This document shows positions 53,832-63,119 of a stretch of 64,000 bases of DNA, one piece after another. Both the position numbers and the translations under genes were made by a program. The stretch covers positions 1,240,001 to 1,304,000 of the forward strand of contig NZ_CP051515.1 in the NCBI RefSeq assembly GCF_012689525.1. The letters run 5' to 3'. This DNA comes from Paraburkholderia aromaticivorans (GTDB lineage: Bacteria > Pseudomonadota > Gammaproteobacteria > Burkholderiales > Burkholderiaceae). Position 1 is the first letter of the stretch. Each line of letters starts with the position of its first letter. Under the pieces are notes generated by a model. That model ran no database searches and was not told where the DNA came from. It saw only the letters and a list, made by a program, of their open reading frames with translations.

Positions 53832-54155
53832 ATGGAGACAATCGCTTTCCGGATGGTGCTCAACCCCGGCATGCGCGAGGAATACGAACGACGTCATGCG
53901 CAAATCTGGCCTGAGCTGGTTGACGCATTGCACAACGCCGGCGTACGCGACTATCGGATTTTCTTCGATCCGGACTCGGATCATCTTTTCGCCGTGCTGA
54001 CGCGAAACAGCCACCACACCATGGACGAACTGCCGCAACTCGACGTGATGCGCAAATGGTGGGATTACATGGCCGACATCATGCAGACGGCCCCGGATCA
54101 CACGCCGGTGCAGCAGCCACTCGAACCGGTCTTTCATTTGAATTCGCTGAGTTGA
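53832..54155 (+). CDS. rhaM: L-rhamnose mutarotase
   Basis: 107-residue dimeric alpha+beta barrel protein that interconverts alpha and beta anomers of L-rhamnose. It has [21 protein letters not shown] (split; the His of [10 protein letters not shown] is catalytic), [17 protein letters not shown], and the C-terminal [21 protein letters not shown] pattern (split). The start at 53832 is the first ATG. It precedes the lactonase gene by 67 bp. Confidence 0.92.
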   Translation: METIAFRMVLNPGMREEYERRHAQIWPELVDALHNAGVRDYRIFFDPDSDHLFAVLTRNSHHTMDELPQLDVMRKWWDYMADIMQTAPDHTPVQQPLEPVFHLNSLS

Positions 54156-54222
54156 ATTGAGCTGATCCGATCCGACTGGATCTCAAACCTCGAAACGATC
54201 TTCACCGGACGGAGGATGTCGC

Positions 54223-55116
54223 ATGCAGGTGGTCGATTCGCATATCCATTTGTGGGATCTGAAGACGCATCGCTATCCGTGGCTGGAAAACCCCGGCGTG
54301 TCGTTCGTGGGGGACGCGCGCGATCTGAAGCACGATTACCTGCTCGACGATCTACTGGGCGAAGCGGGCGATATTGAAGTGCTGAAGCTCGTGCACGTCG
54401 AAGCGAATCACGATCCCGCCGATCCGGTCGAAGAAACGCGCTGGCTGCAGTCGATTGCGGATCGCAAAGAATCGCGCGGATTGCCGAACGCGATCGTCGC
54501 CGCGGTGGATCTGTCCGCGCCGAATGCGCCGGCCGTGCTCGAAGCGCATGCGTCGTTCGCCAACACGCGTGGCATCCGGCAGATTCTGAACGTCCACGAA
54601 AACAAGCTGTTCGACTACGTCGGCCGTCATTTCATGCGCGAGCCGCAGTGGCGTGAGCACTTCGTCTTGCTGCGCCGTTACGGCATGTCGTTCGATCTGC
54701 AACTGTATCCGTCGCAGATGGAAGAGGCGGCAGCACTGGCGCGCGCGCATGCCGACACGCAGTTCGTGATCAATCACGCGGGCATGTTCGTCGACCGCAG
54801 CAGCGTGGCCGGCTATCGCGCATGGCGCGAAGGCATGCGCCTGCTCGCGGATTGCCCGAATGTCGACGTGAAGATTAGCGGACTCGCGATGTTCGATCAT
54901 CGGTGGACTGTTGAAAGCCTGCGGCCTTATGTGCTCGAAACGATCGACACATTTGGCGTGGGGCGCGCGATGTTCGCGTCGAACTTTCCAGTCGACCGGC
55001 TGTTCGGCTCTTACGCGGATCTGTGGCATGCGTATGCGTCGATTGTCGAGGGCGCGAGCGTCGCCGAGAAGGACGCGCTGTTTTGCCGTAATGCGGAGCG
55101 TTGCTACCGCATCTGA
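54223..55116 (+). CDS. Amidohydrolase-family sugar lactonase (L-rhamnono-lactonase-like)
   Basis: 297-residue TIM-barrel amidohydrolase of the L-fuconolactonase type. The first metal motif is VDSHIHLWD (~res. 3-11), HVEAN is near residue 66, VINHAGMFVDR near 187 carries a conserved histidine, and ASNFPVDRLFGSYADLW near 251 holds the conserved Asp. Next to L-rhamnose dehydrogenase and rhamnonate dehydratase it should hydrolyse L-rhamnono-1,4-lactone to L-rhamnonate. GGAGG precedes the ATG at 54223. Confidence 0.88.
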   Translation: MQVVDSHIHLWDLKTHRYPWLENPGVSFVGDARDLKHDYLLDDLLGEAGDIEVLKLVHVEANHDPADPVEETRWLQSIADRKESRGLPNAIVAAVDLSAPNAPAVLEAHASFANTRGIRQILNVHENKLFDYVGRHFMREPQWREHFVLLRRYGMSFDLQLYPSQMEEAAALARAHADTQFVINHAGMFVDRSSVAGYRAWREGMRLLADCPNVDVKISGLAMFDHRWTVESLRPYVLETIDTFGVGRAMFASNFPVDRLFGSYADLWHAYASIVEGASVAEKDALFCRNAERCYRI

Positions 55117-55152
55117 CACAGTCAGGACCCAAGAGAAAGAAGGAGACACGCA

Positions 55153-56703
55153 GTGCAGCAACCCACATCCGCTGTGCCGAGGCTCGAATTGCGGCATGCG
55201 AGTAAATCATTCGGGCGGGTTCGCGCGTTATCCGACGGCGATCTCGCGCTATGGCCGGGCGAAGTGCATGCCTTGCTCGGCGAAAACGGCGCGGGCAAAT
55301 CGACGGTCGTGAAGATTCTCGCGGGCGTGCATCAGCCGGACACCGGCGAGTTGCTGGTGGACGGCGAGGCGCGCCGCTTCGCGACGCCCGCCGAGGCACG
55401 CGACGCCGGGCTCGCGGTCATCTATCAGGAACCGACGCTGTTCTTCGATCTGTCGATCGCGGAAAACATTTTCATGGGACGGCAGCCGGTGGACCGCATC
55501 GGCCGGATTCAGTACGACGCGATGCGCCGCGAGGTGGACGGCTTGCTGGCGTCGCTTGGTGTCGATCTGCGTGCCGATCAACTGGTGCGCGGTTTGTCGA
55601 TTGCCGATCAGCAGGTGATCGAAATTGCCAAGGCGTTGTCGCTGAACGCCAACGTGTTGATTATGGACGAGCCCACCGCGGCGTTGTCGCTGCCGGAAGT
55701 GGAGCGGCTCTTCACCATCGTGCGCAAGCTGCGCGAGCGTGACGTGGCGATTCTGTTCATCACGCACCGGCTCGACGAAGTATTCGCGTTGACACAACGC
55801 GTCACGATCATGCGCGACGGCGCGAAGGTCTTCGACGGTTTGACCGCCGATCTCAACACCGAATCCATCGTGGCCAAAATGGTCGGGCGCGATCTGGAAA
55901 CCTTCTATCCGAAGGCCGAGCGGCCGCCCGGCGAAGTGCGGCTGTCGGTGCGTGGTCTCACGCGCGTCGGCGTATTCAAGGACATTTCCTTCGACGTCCG
56001 CGCAGGCGAAATTGTCGCGCTCGCCGGACTGGTCGGCGCGGGGCGCAGCGAAGTCGCGCGGGCGATCTTCGGCATCGATCCGCTCGACTCGGGCGAAATC
56101 TGGATCGCGGGCAAGCGTCTCACCGCGGGACGGCCCGCGGCCGCGGTGCGCGCCGGACTCGCACTGGTGCCGGAGGATCGCAGGCAGCAAGGGCTCGCGC
56201 TGGAATTGAGCATTGCGCGCAATGCCTCGATGACGGTACTCGGACGGCTCGTTAAACACGGCCTCATTTCCACGCGCAGCGAGACGCAGCTCGCCAATCA
56301 ATGGGGCACGCGCCTGCGCCTCAAGGCGGGCGATCCCAACGCGCCGGTCGGCACGTTGTCGGGCGGCAATCAGCAGAAGGTCGTGCTTGGCAAATGGCTG
56401 GCCACCGGGCCGAAAGTTTTGATCATCGACGAACCGACGCGTGGCATCGACGTCGGCGCGAAGGCCGAGGTGTATAGCGCGCTCGCCGAACTGGTGCGCG
56501 ACGGCATGGCGGTGCTGATGATTTCCAGCGAATTGCCGGAAGTGCTCGGCATGGCCGACCGTGTGCTGGTGATGCACGAAGGACGTATCAGCGCGGATAT
56601 AGCGCGCGCCGATGCCGACGAGGAACGCATCATGGGCGCCGCGTTGGGTCAACTCGTGGGCCAACCCGGCCAACCCATTCCACCGCTGGGGCACGCCGCA
56701 TGA
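55153..56703 (+). CDS. rhaT: L-rhamnose ABC transporter ATPase (two NBDs)
   Basis: 516-residue double ATPase of the carbohydrate uptake (CUT2) type. The first NBD has Walker [13 protein letters not shown] (~res. 44-55), a signature-type [11 protein letters not shown] and Walker [12 protein letters not shown]. The second NBD has a degenerate Walker A ([13 protein letters not shown]), the signature LSGGNQQKV and [11 protein letters not shown]. It powers sugar import with the two permeases that follow. GTG start with AAGGAG upstream. Its stop overlaps the next start by 4 bp (ATGA). Confidence 0.92.
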   Translation: MQQPTSAVPRLELRHASKSFGRVRALSDGDLALWPGEVHALLGENGAGKSTVVKILAGVHQPDTGELLVDGEARRFATPAEARDAGLAVIYQEPTLFFDLSIAENIFMGRQPVDRIGRIQYDAMRREVDGLLASLGVDLRADQLVRGLSIADQQVIEIAKALSLNANVLIMDEPTAALSLPEVERLFTIVRKLRERDVAILFITHRLDEVFALTQRVTIMRDGAKVFDGLTADLNTESIVAKMVGRDLETFYPKAERPPGEVRLSVRGLTRVGVFKDISFDVRAGEIVALAGLVGAGRSEVARAIFGIDPLDSGEIWIAGKRLTAGRPAAAVRAGLALVPEDRRQQGLALELSIARNASMTVLGRLVKHGLISTRSETQLANQWGTRLRLKAGDPNAPVGTLSGGNQQKVVLGKWLATGPKVLIIDEPTRGIDVGAKAEVYSALAELVRDGMAVLMISSELPEVLGMADRVLVMHEGRISADIARADADEERIMGAALGQLVGQPGQPIPPLGHAA

Positions 56704-57758
56704 TGCGCCATTCTTCAGCCCATCCCGCGCCGGTGCAGGCGCCGGTCCCGAAACGCGCGGCGAGTTCACCGGGTGGCTTTGCCGCGAGCATCGCGAAGAG
56801 CCGCGAGACGACGCTCTTCGTCGTCCTGATTCTGTTGATCGTAGGGACCGGGCTCGCGAAGCCGCAGTTCCTGAATCTGCAGAACCTGCGCGACGTGCTG
56901 CTGAATGTGTCGATTATCAGCTTGCTGACGGCCGGCATGACCGTGGTGATCCTGATGCGGCATATCGATCTGTCGGTCGGCTCGACGGTCGGCGTCAGCG
57001 CGTATGCGGTCGGCAGTTTGTATGTTGCGTTTCCGCATATGCCGGTGATCGTGGCTTTGGCGGCGGGGCTGGCCATCGGCCTCGTGGCGGGCAGCATCAA
57101 TGCGCTGCTCGTCGCGGTGGGGCGTGTGCCGTCGCTCGTCGCAACGCTGTCCACGCTGTACATTTTTCGCGGCGCGGACTACGCGTGGGTGCACGGTGGA
57201 CAGATCAACGCCACCAGCCTGCCGGATGCGTTTTCCCGTCTTGCCACCGGCACCTTGCTCGGCATTCCGACGCTCGCGCTGATCGCGGTCGTCGTGTTGA
57301 TCGGTCTCGCCGTCTATCTGAAGCAGTTTCGCGGCGGCCGCGAACACTACGCGATCGGCTCGAATCCGGAGGCGGCGCGTCTGGCCGGCGTGAACGTCGA
57401 GCGTCGCGTGATGGCGGGTTTCCTGCTGTCCGGCGCGATTGCTGGTTTTGCGGGCGCGTTGTGGCTGGCCCGCTTCGGCACCGTGGATGCCAGCACCGCG
57501 AAGGGCATCGAATTGCAGGTCGTGGCCGCCGCCGTGGTGGGCAGCGTCGCGATCACCGGCGGCGTCGGCACGATTCTCGGTGCCACGCTCGGCGCGCTCG
57601 TGCTGGGCGTGATCAGCATCGCGCTGGTGGTGCTGCACGTGTCGCCGTTCTGGGAGCAGGCCATCGAAGGCGCGCTGATCGTCGCCGCGATTACCGCCGA
57701 TACCTTGCTGGCCCGCTCCGTCGCCAAACGCATGATGAGGAAACGCGATCATGGCTAA
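56700..57758 (+). CDS. rhaP: L-rhamnose ABC transporter permease
   Basis: 352-residue CUT2 permease (RbsC/AraH type) with about 8-10 membrane segments. It has the early [25 protein letters not shown] (split) motif and [20 protein letters not shown] near the C-terminus. Translationally coupled to the ATPase (ATGA overlap) and overlapping the second permease by 8 bp. Together the two permeases form the transmembrane channel. Confidence 0.9.
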   Translation: MMRHSSAHPAPVQAPVPKRAASSPGGFAASIAKSRETTLFVVLILLIVGTGLAKPQFLNLQNLRDVLLNVSIISLLTAGMTVVILMRHIDLSVGSTVGVSAYAVGSLYVAFPHMPVIVALAAGLAIGLVAGSINALLVAVGRVPSLVATLSTLYIFRGADYAWVHGGQINATSLPDAFSRLATGTLLGIPTLALIAVVVLIGLAVYLKQFRGGREHYAIGSNPEAARLAGVNVERRVMAGFLLSGAIAGFAGALWLARFGTVDASTAKGIELQVVAAAVVGSVAITGGVGTILGATLGALVLGVISIALVVLHVSPFWEQAIEGALIVAAITADTLLARSVAKRMMRKRDHG

Positions 57759-58767
57759 ACCCGATTCCGCGCTGCTCACGCGCAAACGCGAAACGCCGCT
57801 GCAATGGGAAGTGCTGCTGGTGATCGTGCTGATTCTCTCGCTCGCGCTCGGGCGCTTGCTGTCGCCAGTATTTCTGACCGGCGCGAACCTGAGCAACGTA
57901 CTGGCCGATCTGACCGAGATCGCGTTGATGGCGCTGCCGATGACGCTGATCATCGTCGCCGCCGAAATCGATCTGTCGGTGGCGTCGGTGCTCGGCGCAT
58001 CCAGCGCGTTGATGGGCGTGCTGTGGCACATGGGCTTGCCGATGCCGCTCGTGATCGTGCTGGTGCTGGTTGCCGGCGCGCTGGCCGGCTTGCTGAACGG
58101 CCTCGTGATCGTCAAGCTCAATCTGCCTTCGCTCGCGGTCACGATCGGCACGCTGGCGCTGTTTCGCGGCCTCGCCTACGTATTGCTCGGCGACCAGGCC
58201 GTGGCGGATTTTCCGGCCGCTTATACGGCGTTCGGCATGGACACGCTCGGCGGGAGTTTCATCCCGTTGCCGTTTGTCATCGTGATCGTCGGCGCGGTGC
58301 TGTTCACCGTGCTGCTGCAGTCCACGGCGTTCGGCCGCAGTCTCTACGCGATCGGCGCGAATCCGACCGCCGCTGCGTTCTCCGGCATCGAGGTGGCCAA
58401 GATCCGCTTGCGTCTGTTCGTGCTGTCCGGCGCGATGAGCGCGCTGGCGGGCATCGTCTATACGCTGCGCTTTACCAGCGCGCGCGGCGACAACGGCGAG
58501 GGGTTCGAACTGTCGGTGATCGCTGCGGTGCTGTTCGGCGGCGTGAGTATTTTCGGCGGACGTGGTTCGATGATCGGCGTGTTGCTGTCGCTGCTGATTA
58601 TCGGCGTGCTGAAAAATGCGCTCACGCTCGACGACGTGTCCAGCGAAACGCTCACCATCGTGACCGGCGTGCTGCTGCTGGCGTCGGTGCTGATACCGAA
58701 TCTGGTTGCCCGCTGGCGCGCGGCGCGCGACCGGCGTTTCATCGCGAAGTCCGCTTCTTCCGTCTAA
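57751..58767 (+). CDS. rhaQ: L-rhamnose ABC transporter permease
   Basis: 338-residue second CUT2 permease. It has EIALMALPMTLIIVAAEIDL (~res. 55-74), the GLLNGLVIVKLNLPSLAVTIGT (split) region and ALYAIGANPTAAAFSGIEV-like loop, then GVSIFGGRGSMIGVLLSLLI near the end. It overlaps the preceding permease by 8 bp and is followed by the binding-protein gene, completing the importer. Confidence 0.9.
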   Translation: MAKPDSALLTRKRETPLQWEVLLVIVLILSLALGRLLSPVFLTGANLSNVLADLTEIALMALPMTLIIVAAEIDLSVASVLGASSALMGVLWHMGLPMPLVIVLVLVAGALAGLLNGLVIVKLNLPSLAVTIGTLALFRGLAYVLLGDQAVADFPAAYTAFGMDTLGGSFIPLPFVIVIVGAVLFTVLLQSTAFGRSLYAIGANPTAAAFSGIEVAKIRLRLFVLSGAMSALAGIVYTLRFTSARGDNGEGFELSVIAAVLFGGVSIFGGRGSMIGVLLSLLIIGVLKNALTLDDVSSETLTIVTGVLLLASVLIPNLVARWRAARDRRFIAKSASSV

Positions 58768-58859
58768 CGTTTTTAGCAAGGCCTGCGTCTGCAAAGAGAA
58801 AGTCCAACAACCGATAACCCGGACAACATCACGTCCAACAACAAGGCAGGAGACACTCC

Positions 58860-59867
58860 ATGTTCAAACCTCTACGTCACACCGGCACCGCGGCGCTGTG
58901 CGTCGCGTTGATCGCGATCAGTTGCGCCGCGTCCGCCGCGGGCCTGAAAAGCGGGCTGAAAATCGCCTTCGTGCCGAAGCAGATCAACAATCCCTACGAA
59001 GTGATCGCCGACGACGGCGGCATGGCCGCGATCAAGGAATTTGGCGGCGTGGGCAAGGCGGTGGGACCGTCGGACGCGGGCGCGTCGTCACAAGTGCAGT
59101 ACATCAACACGCTGATCACGCAGCGGCAGGACGCGATCGTGATCGCCGCCAACGACGCCAATGCAGTGGTGCCGTATCTGAAGAAAGCGATGTCGCAAGG
59201 CATCAAGGTCGTGACCTTCGACTCGGACACGGCGCCCGAGGGACGTCAACTGTTCGTCAACCAGGCGAACGCGGAAGGCATCGGCCGGGGTCAGGTTCAA
59301 CTGGTCGCGAAGCTGATGGGCGGCGAGGGCGAGTTCGCGGTGCTGTCCGCCACGCCCAACGCAACCAATCAGAACACCTGGATCAAGTGGATGCAGGAGG
59401 AACTGAAAAAGCCCGAGTATTCGAAGATCAAGCTCGTGAAGATCGCCTACGGTAACGACGACGATCAGAAGTCGTTCACCGAAACGCAGGGCCTGTTGCA
59501 GGCGTATCCGAATCTGAAGGCGATCGTCGCGCCGACCACGGTCGGCATTGCCGCCGCCGCGCGATATATCTCGACCTCGTCGAGTAAGGGCAAGGTGGCG
59601 GTGACTGGTCTCGGCACGCCGAACCAGATGCGCGCGTTCGTGAAGAACGGCACCGTGAAGGCGTTCCAGTTGTGGGATCCGGGTCAACTCGGTTACCTGG
59701 CCGCGTATGCCGCGGCAGCGCTGTCGTCGGGCACGATCACCGGCAAGGAAGGCGAGTCGTTCGACGCCGGCAAGCTCGGCAAGCGCACCATCGGGCCGCA
59801 AGGCGAAATCATTCTTGGACCGCCGACCACGTTCGATTCCAGCAATATCGATAACTTCAATTTCTAG
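58860..59867 (+). CDS. rhaS: L-rhamnose ABC transporter substrate-binding protein
   Basis: 335-residue periplasmic sugar-binding protein of the RbsB/AraF type. A signal peptide (TAALCVALIAISCAASAA) precedes KIAFVPKQINNPYEVIADDG, the conserved first strand and loop of rhamnose-binding proteins. Later DAIVIAANDANAVVPYLKKA and VVTFDSDTAPEGRQLFVNQA match the family. It is the last gene of the ABC operon and precedes a strong terminator. Confidence 0.9.
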   Translation: MFKPLRHTGTAALCVALIAISCAASAAGLKSGLKIAFVPKQINNPYEVIADDGGMAAIKEFGGVGKAVGPSDAGASSQVQYINTLITQRQDAIVIAANDANAVVPYLKKAMSQGIKVVTFDSDTAPEGRQLFVNQANAEGIGRGQVQLVAKLMGGEGEFAVLSATPNATNQNTWIKWMQEELKKPEYSKIKLVKIAYGNDDDQKSFTETQGLLQAYPNLKAIVAPTTVGIAAAARYISTSSSKGKVAVTGLGTPNQMRAFVKNGTVKAFQLWDPGQLGYLAAYAAAALSSGTITGKEGESFDAGKLGKRTIGPQGEIILGPPTTFDSSNIDNFNF

Positions 59868-59928
59868 AGCGGTAATGCATCGCCGCGTGACGTTGCGCGG
59901 CTGAAGTGTTTGGCAAGTTACGAAACGT

Positions 59929-59972
59929 GAGGCGCGTGGGCGAGGCAACCGTCCACGCGCCTCGTGTTTTTT
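59929..59972 (+). terminator. Rho-independent terminator after the rhamnose ABC operon
   Basis: GAGGCGCGTGG and CCACGCGCCTC form an 11-bp stem with a loop of about 13 nt and are followed by a T-run. It lies 62 bp after the rhaS-like stop. Confidence 0.8.
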
Positions 59973-60027
59973 AAAGCTTGACTGATGCAGGTGAGCATCG
60001 TGGGAACCGGACAGCGGCATCCGTCTG

Positions 60028-60354
60028 TTACTTGCAATGTGCCCGGAATGGCTTCATGCCTGCCGCACACATACTCACGTTCTTCGCGTGAAGCGTAACG
60101 GTCTTTGCGGTGCCCTTGTATTTGCAGACGAGGTACGGGTCAATTTTATCGGTGTCCCAGCGATCGACACGACCAGCGGGTACGGGTGCAAGGTCCACCT
60201 TCTGGTCCGGCGGGCCATCGTATAACGCCGCGTTGTTCAAGACATGCCGGACTCCGGAATCGAGCATATTGGCCGGACAAGCAAGCGGCGCTGCCACTGC
60301 GGCGCTGCTTGCTACGGCGCAGAACAACACACAAAGGGCTTTACTCGACCACAT
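60028..60354 (-). CDS. STY0301-family small secreted protein
   Basis: 108 residues with a signal peptide (KALCVLFCAVASSAAVAAPL) and the family pattern PAN..., ALYDGPPDQKVDLAPVPAGR, a late LVCKYKGTAKTVTL and two C-terminal cysteines that could pair with those earlier. Its start overlaps the end of the BPSL0067-like gene by 14 bp, so they are translationally coupled. Order and export suggest it is the immunity or partner protein for that enzyme. Confidence 0.7.
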   Translation of the reverse strand: MWSSKALCVLFCAVASSAAVAAPLACPANMLDSGVRHVLNNAALYDGPPDQKVDLAPVPAGRVDRWDTDKIDPYLVCKYKGTAKTVTLHAKNVSMCAAGMKPFRAHCK

Positions 60355-60721
60355 AGAATTGATCTCCGTCGTTAACCTTCACGCCGTGACCGTTTCTGAG
60401 GCGGATTGTTCGTTCGTGGACGGACTGCACCGTATGTCCGTTCCATTGATCCAGAACCTGAATGCCGGCTGCGTTGCGGCCAAGATAAATGGCTGAATGG
60501 CTGCGCCCGTCAGTGTGGTTTCCGTACCTGCCGTTAGGATCGAATGTTGCGATAACCGTTCCTGGCCTGATCAGAATCGCGGTACTTGCTTTTTCTCCCT
60601 GGTGCCACGACGAGGAAGGTGGAATGGAAACAACAGCATGGACGAATGTCACACATTGTCCGTTGCCGACAAGTTGTCCTTTAAGAGCATTTGCGCCAGC
60701 AATATTTGCTACGTAAGACAT
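60341..60721 (-). CDS. BPSL0067-family amidase-like protein
   Basis: 126-residue protein of the BPSL0067 family, which resembles CHAP / NlpC-P60 peptidoglycan amidases. Candidate catalytic residues: Cys in VGNGQCVTFVHAV (~res. 17-29) and His in DGRSHSAIYLGRN (~70-82), followed by LDQWNGH. There is no signal peptide. Paired with the exported STY0301-family protein, it fits a toxin or effector with a partner immunity protein; no secretion genes are nearby. Confidence 0.7.
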   Translation of the reverse strand: MSYVANIAGANALKGQLVGNGQCVTFVHAVVSIPPSSSWHQGEKASTAILIRPGTVIATFDPNGRYGNHTDGRSHSAIYLGRNAAGIQVLDQWNGHTVQSVHERTIRLRNGHGVKVNDGDQFYVVE

Positions 60722-60921
60722 GCTTTGACCTTTCTTATTCGCGTGGTTTCGGTATTAGTCCACACCCTTGTGTGTGGACCAATGTTCACGGCGGGCGCGG
60801 TGAGCGAATCTAATGTAGTGTCACATTAGCCGTATCTGACTGAGAAAAATCCGCTTTGCAGATAGTAGAATTCATCGAGCGCGCCCGCTTCGTCGCCGCG
60901 CGACTCGGCGAGCGAGAAGCT
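60722..60921. promoter_or_regulatory. Upstream region of the BPSL0067-STY0301 pair with two dyads
   Basis: The minus-strand promoter should lie here. Two dyads are visible: GTCCACAC-N6... paired with GTGTGGAC (60758-60779), and CTAATGT-N6-ACATTAG (60810-60829). They could be operator or mRNA-leader structures. The stretch is AT-richer than its surroundings. Confidence 0.45.
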
Positions 60922-61998
60922 TCAGAAGCGATGCTGTATCCCCGCCGTGACGCCCGCTTGCGTATCCGCCGCGCCGATCAGATCGCGCGACAGACTAACC
61001 GCATTGCCGTGCTTGGCCATCGCATAGCCGCCCGCCATATACAGCACTGTGCGCTTCGACAGTGCGTACTGCGCGCGCAGCGAGAACAGCGTCGGATCGG
61101 CGTCGCTCGCGTCCTTGATGTCCTGATGGTAGACCGCGGCGAGCAGCGAGATGAACGGCGTCACGTCGTATTGACCGCCGATCCAATACATGTCGCTGCG
61201 TAGCGCCGGCGCGCTGGTGTGAAACGTGCGGCGGTAGTTCCGGTAGCCGGCCATCGCCTTCACGGCGCCGAAGTCGTAGCTCAAGCCCGCGTGAATCCCC
61301 TGGATATAGTTGGTGGTATCGGCGGGCGTGACGCTGTCGTTCGCGCCGTTCTGCCGGTCGAAGGTCGCGACCGCGGCGAATGGACCGTTCTCGTAGCCGA
61401 GACCGAAGTCGTACTTCGAACTCGATTTCATGCTGCCGGGCACATTGCCGAAGCCATACATCGCGCCGAACTTGAAGCCGGAGAACGTGCCGTCGTAACG
61501 CGCGGCGTTGGCCGAGCGCGAGAACAGACCGTCTTTCCGGCCGCCCGTCGCCGTGGATGACGTCGCCCAGGAGTAGTTCGGCGCGTAACCCATCGGGTCG
61601 AACGGCAGCATGTAATCGTAGGTGGTCGTGAAATTGCGGCCGAGCGTGATTTGCCCGAAGCGGTTTTTCAGGCCGATGGTCGCGCGGCGGTCGAAGATCG
61701 CACCAGGGCCGTCGTCGAACTGGCCGTTGGCAATGTTGATGCCGCTTTCCAGTTGAAACACCGCCTTCAGTCCGCCGCCGAGATCCTCCACGCCGCGCAA
61801 GCCCCAGCGAGAGGTGTTCTTGCCGCCCGACACGAGGCGCGTGGCGCCGCCGTCCTTGCTTGCGTGGTTCACGTATTCGACGCCCGCGTCGACGATGCCG
61901 TACAAGGTCACGCTCGACTGCGCGTGCGCGCCCGCTGCAAACCCGGCGAGCCCGGCGCAAGTCACGCCGACGGTTGCCTTCTTCATGCTCCACTTCAT
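60922..61998 (-). CDS. Outer-membrane porin (Gram-negative trimeric, Porin_4)
   Basis: 358-residue 16-strand porin. A signal peptide (MKWSMKKATVGVTCAGLAGF with AAGAHA) is followed by QSSVTLYGIVDAGVEYVNHA, the usual Burkholderia mature N-terminus. SRWGLRGVEDLGGGLKAVFQ (~res. 63-82) and the terminal QHRF are present. AGGAGACGATTG precedes the ATG at 61998. The reading frame stays open upstream through the ABC ATPase region, but that is only a shadow. It is close to the minus-strand ABC importer genes and may share their regulation. Confidence 0.92.
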   Translation of the reverse strand: MKWSMKKATVGVTCAGLAGFAAGAHAQSSVTLYGIVDAGVEYVNHASKDGGATRLVSGGKNTSRWGLRGVEDLGGGLKAVFQLESGINIANGQFDDGPGAIFDRRATIGLKNRFGQITLGRNFTTTYDYMLPFDPMGYAPNYSWATSSTATGGRKDGLFSRSANAARYDGTFSGFKFGAMYGFGNVPGSMKSSSKYDFGLGYENGPFAAVATFDRQNGANDSVTPADTTNYIQGIHAGLSYDFGAVKAMAGYRNYRRTFHTSAPALRSDMYWIGGQYDVTPFISLLAAVYHQDIKDASDADPTLFSLRAQYALSKRTVLYMAGGYAMAKHGNAVSLSRDLIGAADTQAGVTAGIQHRF

Positions 61999-62051
61999 CA
62001 ATCGTCTCCTTTGGTTGGTCTTTTTTGCTTCGGTTGATTCCATGCAGTCCT

Positions 62052-63119
62052 TCAACCCGCCTGAGCGAACGCCCAACAATCGTTGGTGGGGAATTCGATC
62101 CAGTGACGGCCGGCCGCGCGCGGCACGTGGCCAAAGGCGCGCAGCCGCAGATCGCCGCAATGGAACAGGTATTCCCAGCGGTCGCCGAGATACATCGACG
62201 TGACGAGTTCGGCTTCGAGCCGGTTCGCGCCGGGACCGTCGGCGACCTGCACGCGTTCGAGGCGGATCACGGCTTGCGCGTGCTGTCCGGCAGTCAGCGC
62301 TTCGCGCGCTTGCGCCTGCAATTGCCAGCCGTCGCCGGCAAGCGTCACGCGTTCGCCGTCCACCGCGGCCACGCGGGCCTCGATGCGGTTGTTGCTGCCC
62401 ATGAATTCGGCGGTATAGAGCGAGCGGGGCGCGCCGTACAGTTCGGCGGGCGTGCCTTCCTGTTCGATGCGGCCGTTGCGCAGCAACAGGATGCGGTCGG
62501 ACATCGCCATCGCTTCGGTCTGGTCGTGCGTCACGCACAAGGCCGAGAGGCCGAGTGACACGATCAGTTCGCGCAGCCAGGCGCGCGCTTCTTCGCGCAG
62601 CTTGGCGTCGAGATTGGAGAGCGGTTCGTCGAGCAGAATCACCGGCGGGTTGTAGACGAGCGCCCGCGCAATCGCGACACGCTGTTGCTGGCCGCCGGAC
62701 AGCTGATACGGATAACGCGCGGCGAGGTGGCCGAGGCCGAGCTGGTCGAGCGCGGCCTGCACGCGCTTTTTCTGCTCGGCGGCCGAGACGCGCCGCAGCT
62801 TCAATCCATAGCCGACGTTCTCGGCCACCGTGCGATGCGGCCACAGCGCGTACGACTGGAACACGAGCCCGAGCGAGCGCTGCTCGACCGGCAGATCGAC
62901 ATGCGTGGCGCCGTCGAAAAACGCCTTGCCGTCCAGTTCGATGCGACCCGACGACGGTTGTTCGAGACCGGCCACCGCGCGCAGCAGCGTGGTCTTGCCG
63001 CTGCCCGACGCGCCCAGCAGGCAGACCACTTCGCCGGGATTCAGCTCGAACGACACGCCCTTGAGAATCGGGTTGTCGCCGTAGCTGAGAAAGAGGTTGT
63101 CGACCTTGAGCTTATCCAT
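62052..63119 (-). CDS. ABC transporter ATP-binding protein (PotA/FbpC-type)
   Basis: 355-residue importer ATPase. Walker A is GASGSGKTTLLRAV (~res. 34-47), the signature is LSGGQQQRVAIARAL (~132-146) and Walker B is VILLDEPLSNLDAKLRE (~152-168). A C-terminal TOBE-type regulatory domain follows with RNRIEARVAAVDGERVTLAG-like sequence (~245-265). The family imports spermidine, iron(III) or sulfate. It overlaps the permease gene by 8 bp on the minus strand. Confidence 0.88.
   Translation of the reverse strand: MDKLKVDNLFLSYGDNPILKGVSFELNPGEVVCLLGASGSGKTTLLRAVAGLEQPSSGRIELDGKAFFDGATHVDLPVEQRSLGLVFQSYALWPHRTVAENVGYGLKLRRVSAAEQKKRVQAALDQLGLGHLAARYPYQLSGGQQQRVAIARALVYNPPVILLDEPLSNLDAKLREEARAWLRELIVSLGLSALCVTHDQTEAMAMSDRILLLRNGRIEQEGTPAELYGAPRSLYTAEFMGSNNRIEARVAAVDGERVTLAGDGWQLQAQAREALTAGQHAQAVIRLERVQVADGPGANRLEAELVTSMYLGDRWEYLFHCGDLRLRAFGHVPRAAGRHWIEFPTNDCWAFAQAG

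Noticed and set aside
55249..56769. A 506-codon minus-strand open frame opposite the rhaT-like ATPase
   Set aside because: Composition is histidine/arginine-rich with no domain, and the plus strand encodes a clear two-domain ATPase.
56766..58794. Long minus-strand frames opposite the two permease genes
   Set aside because: They are antisense shadows typical of high-GC coding sequence; no domain or ribosome-binding site supports them.
60922..62844. A 640-codon minus-strand frame continuing upstream of the porin through the ABC ATPase gene
   Set aside because: Only the part from 61998 is the porin, with its signal peptide. The upstream part is a high-GC shadow of the ATPase in another frame.
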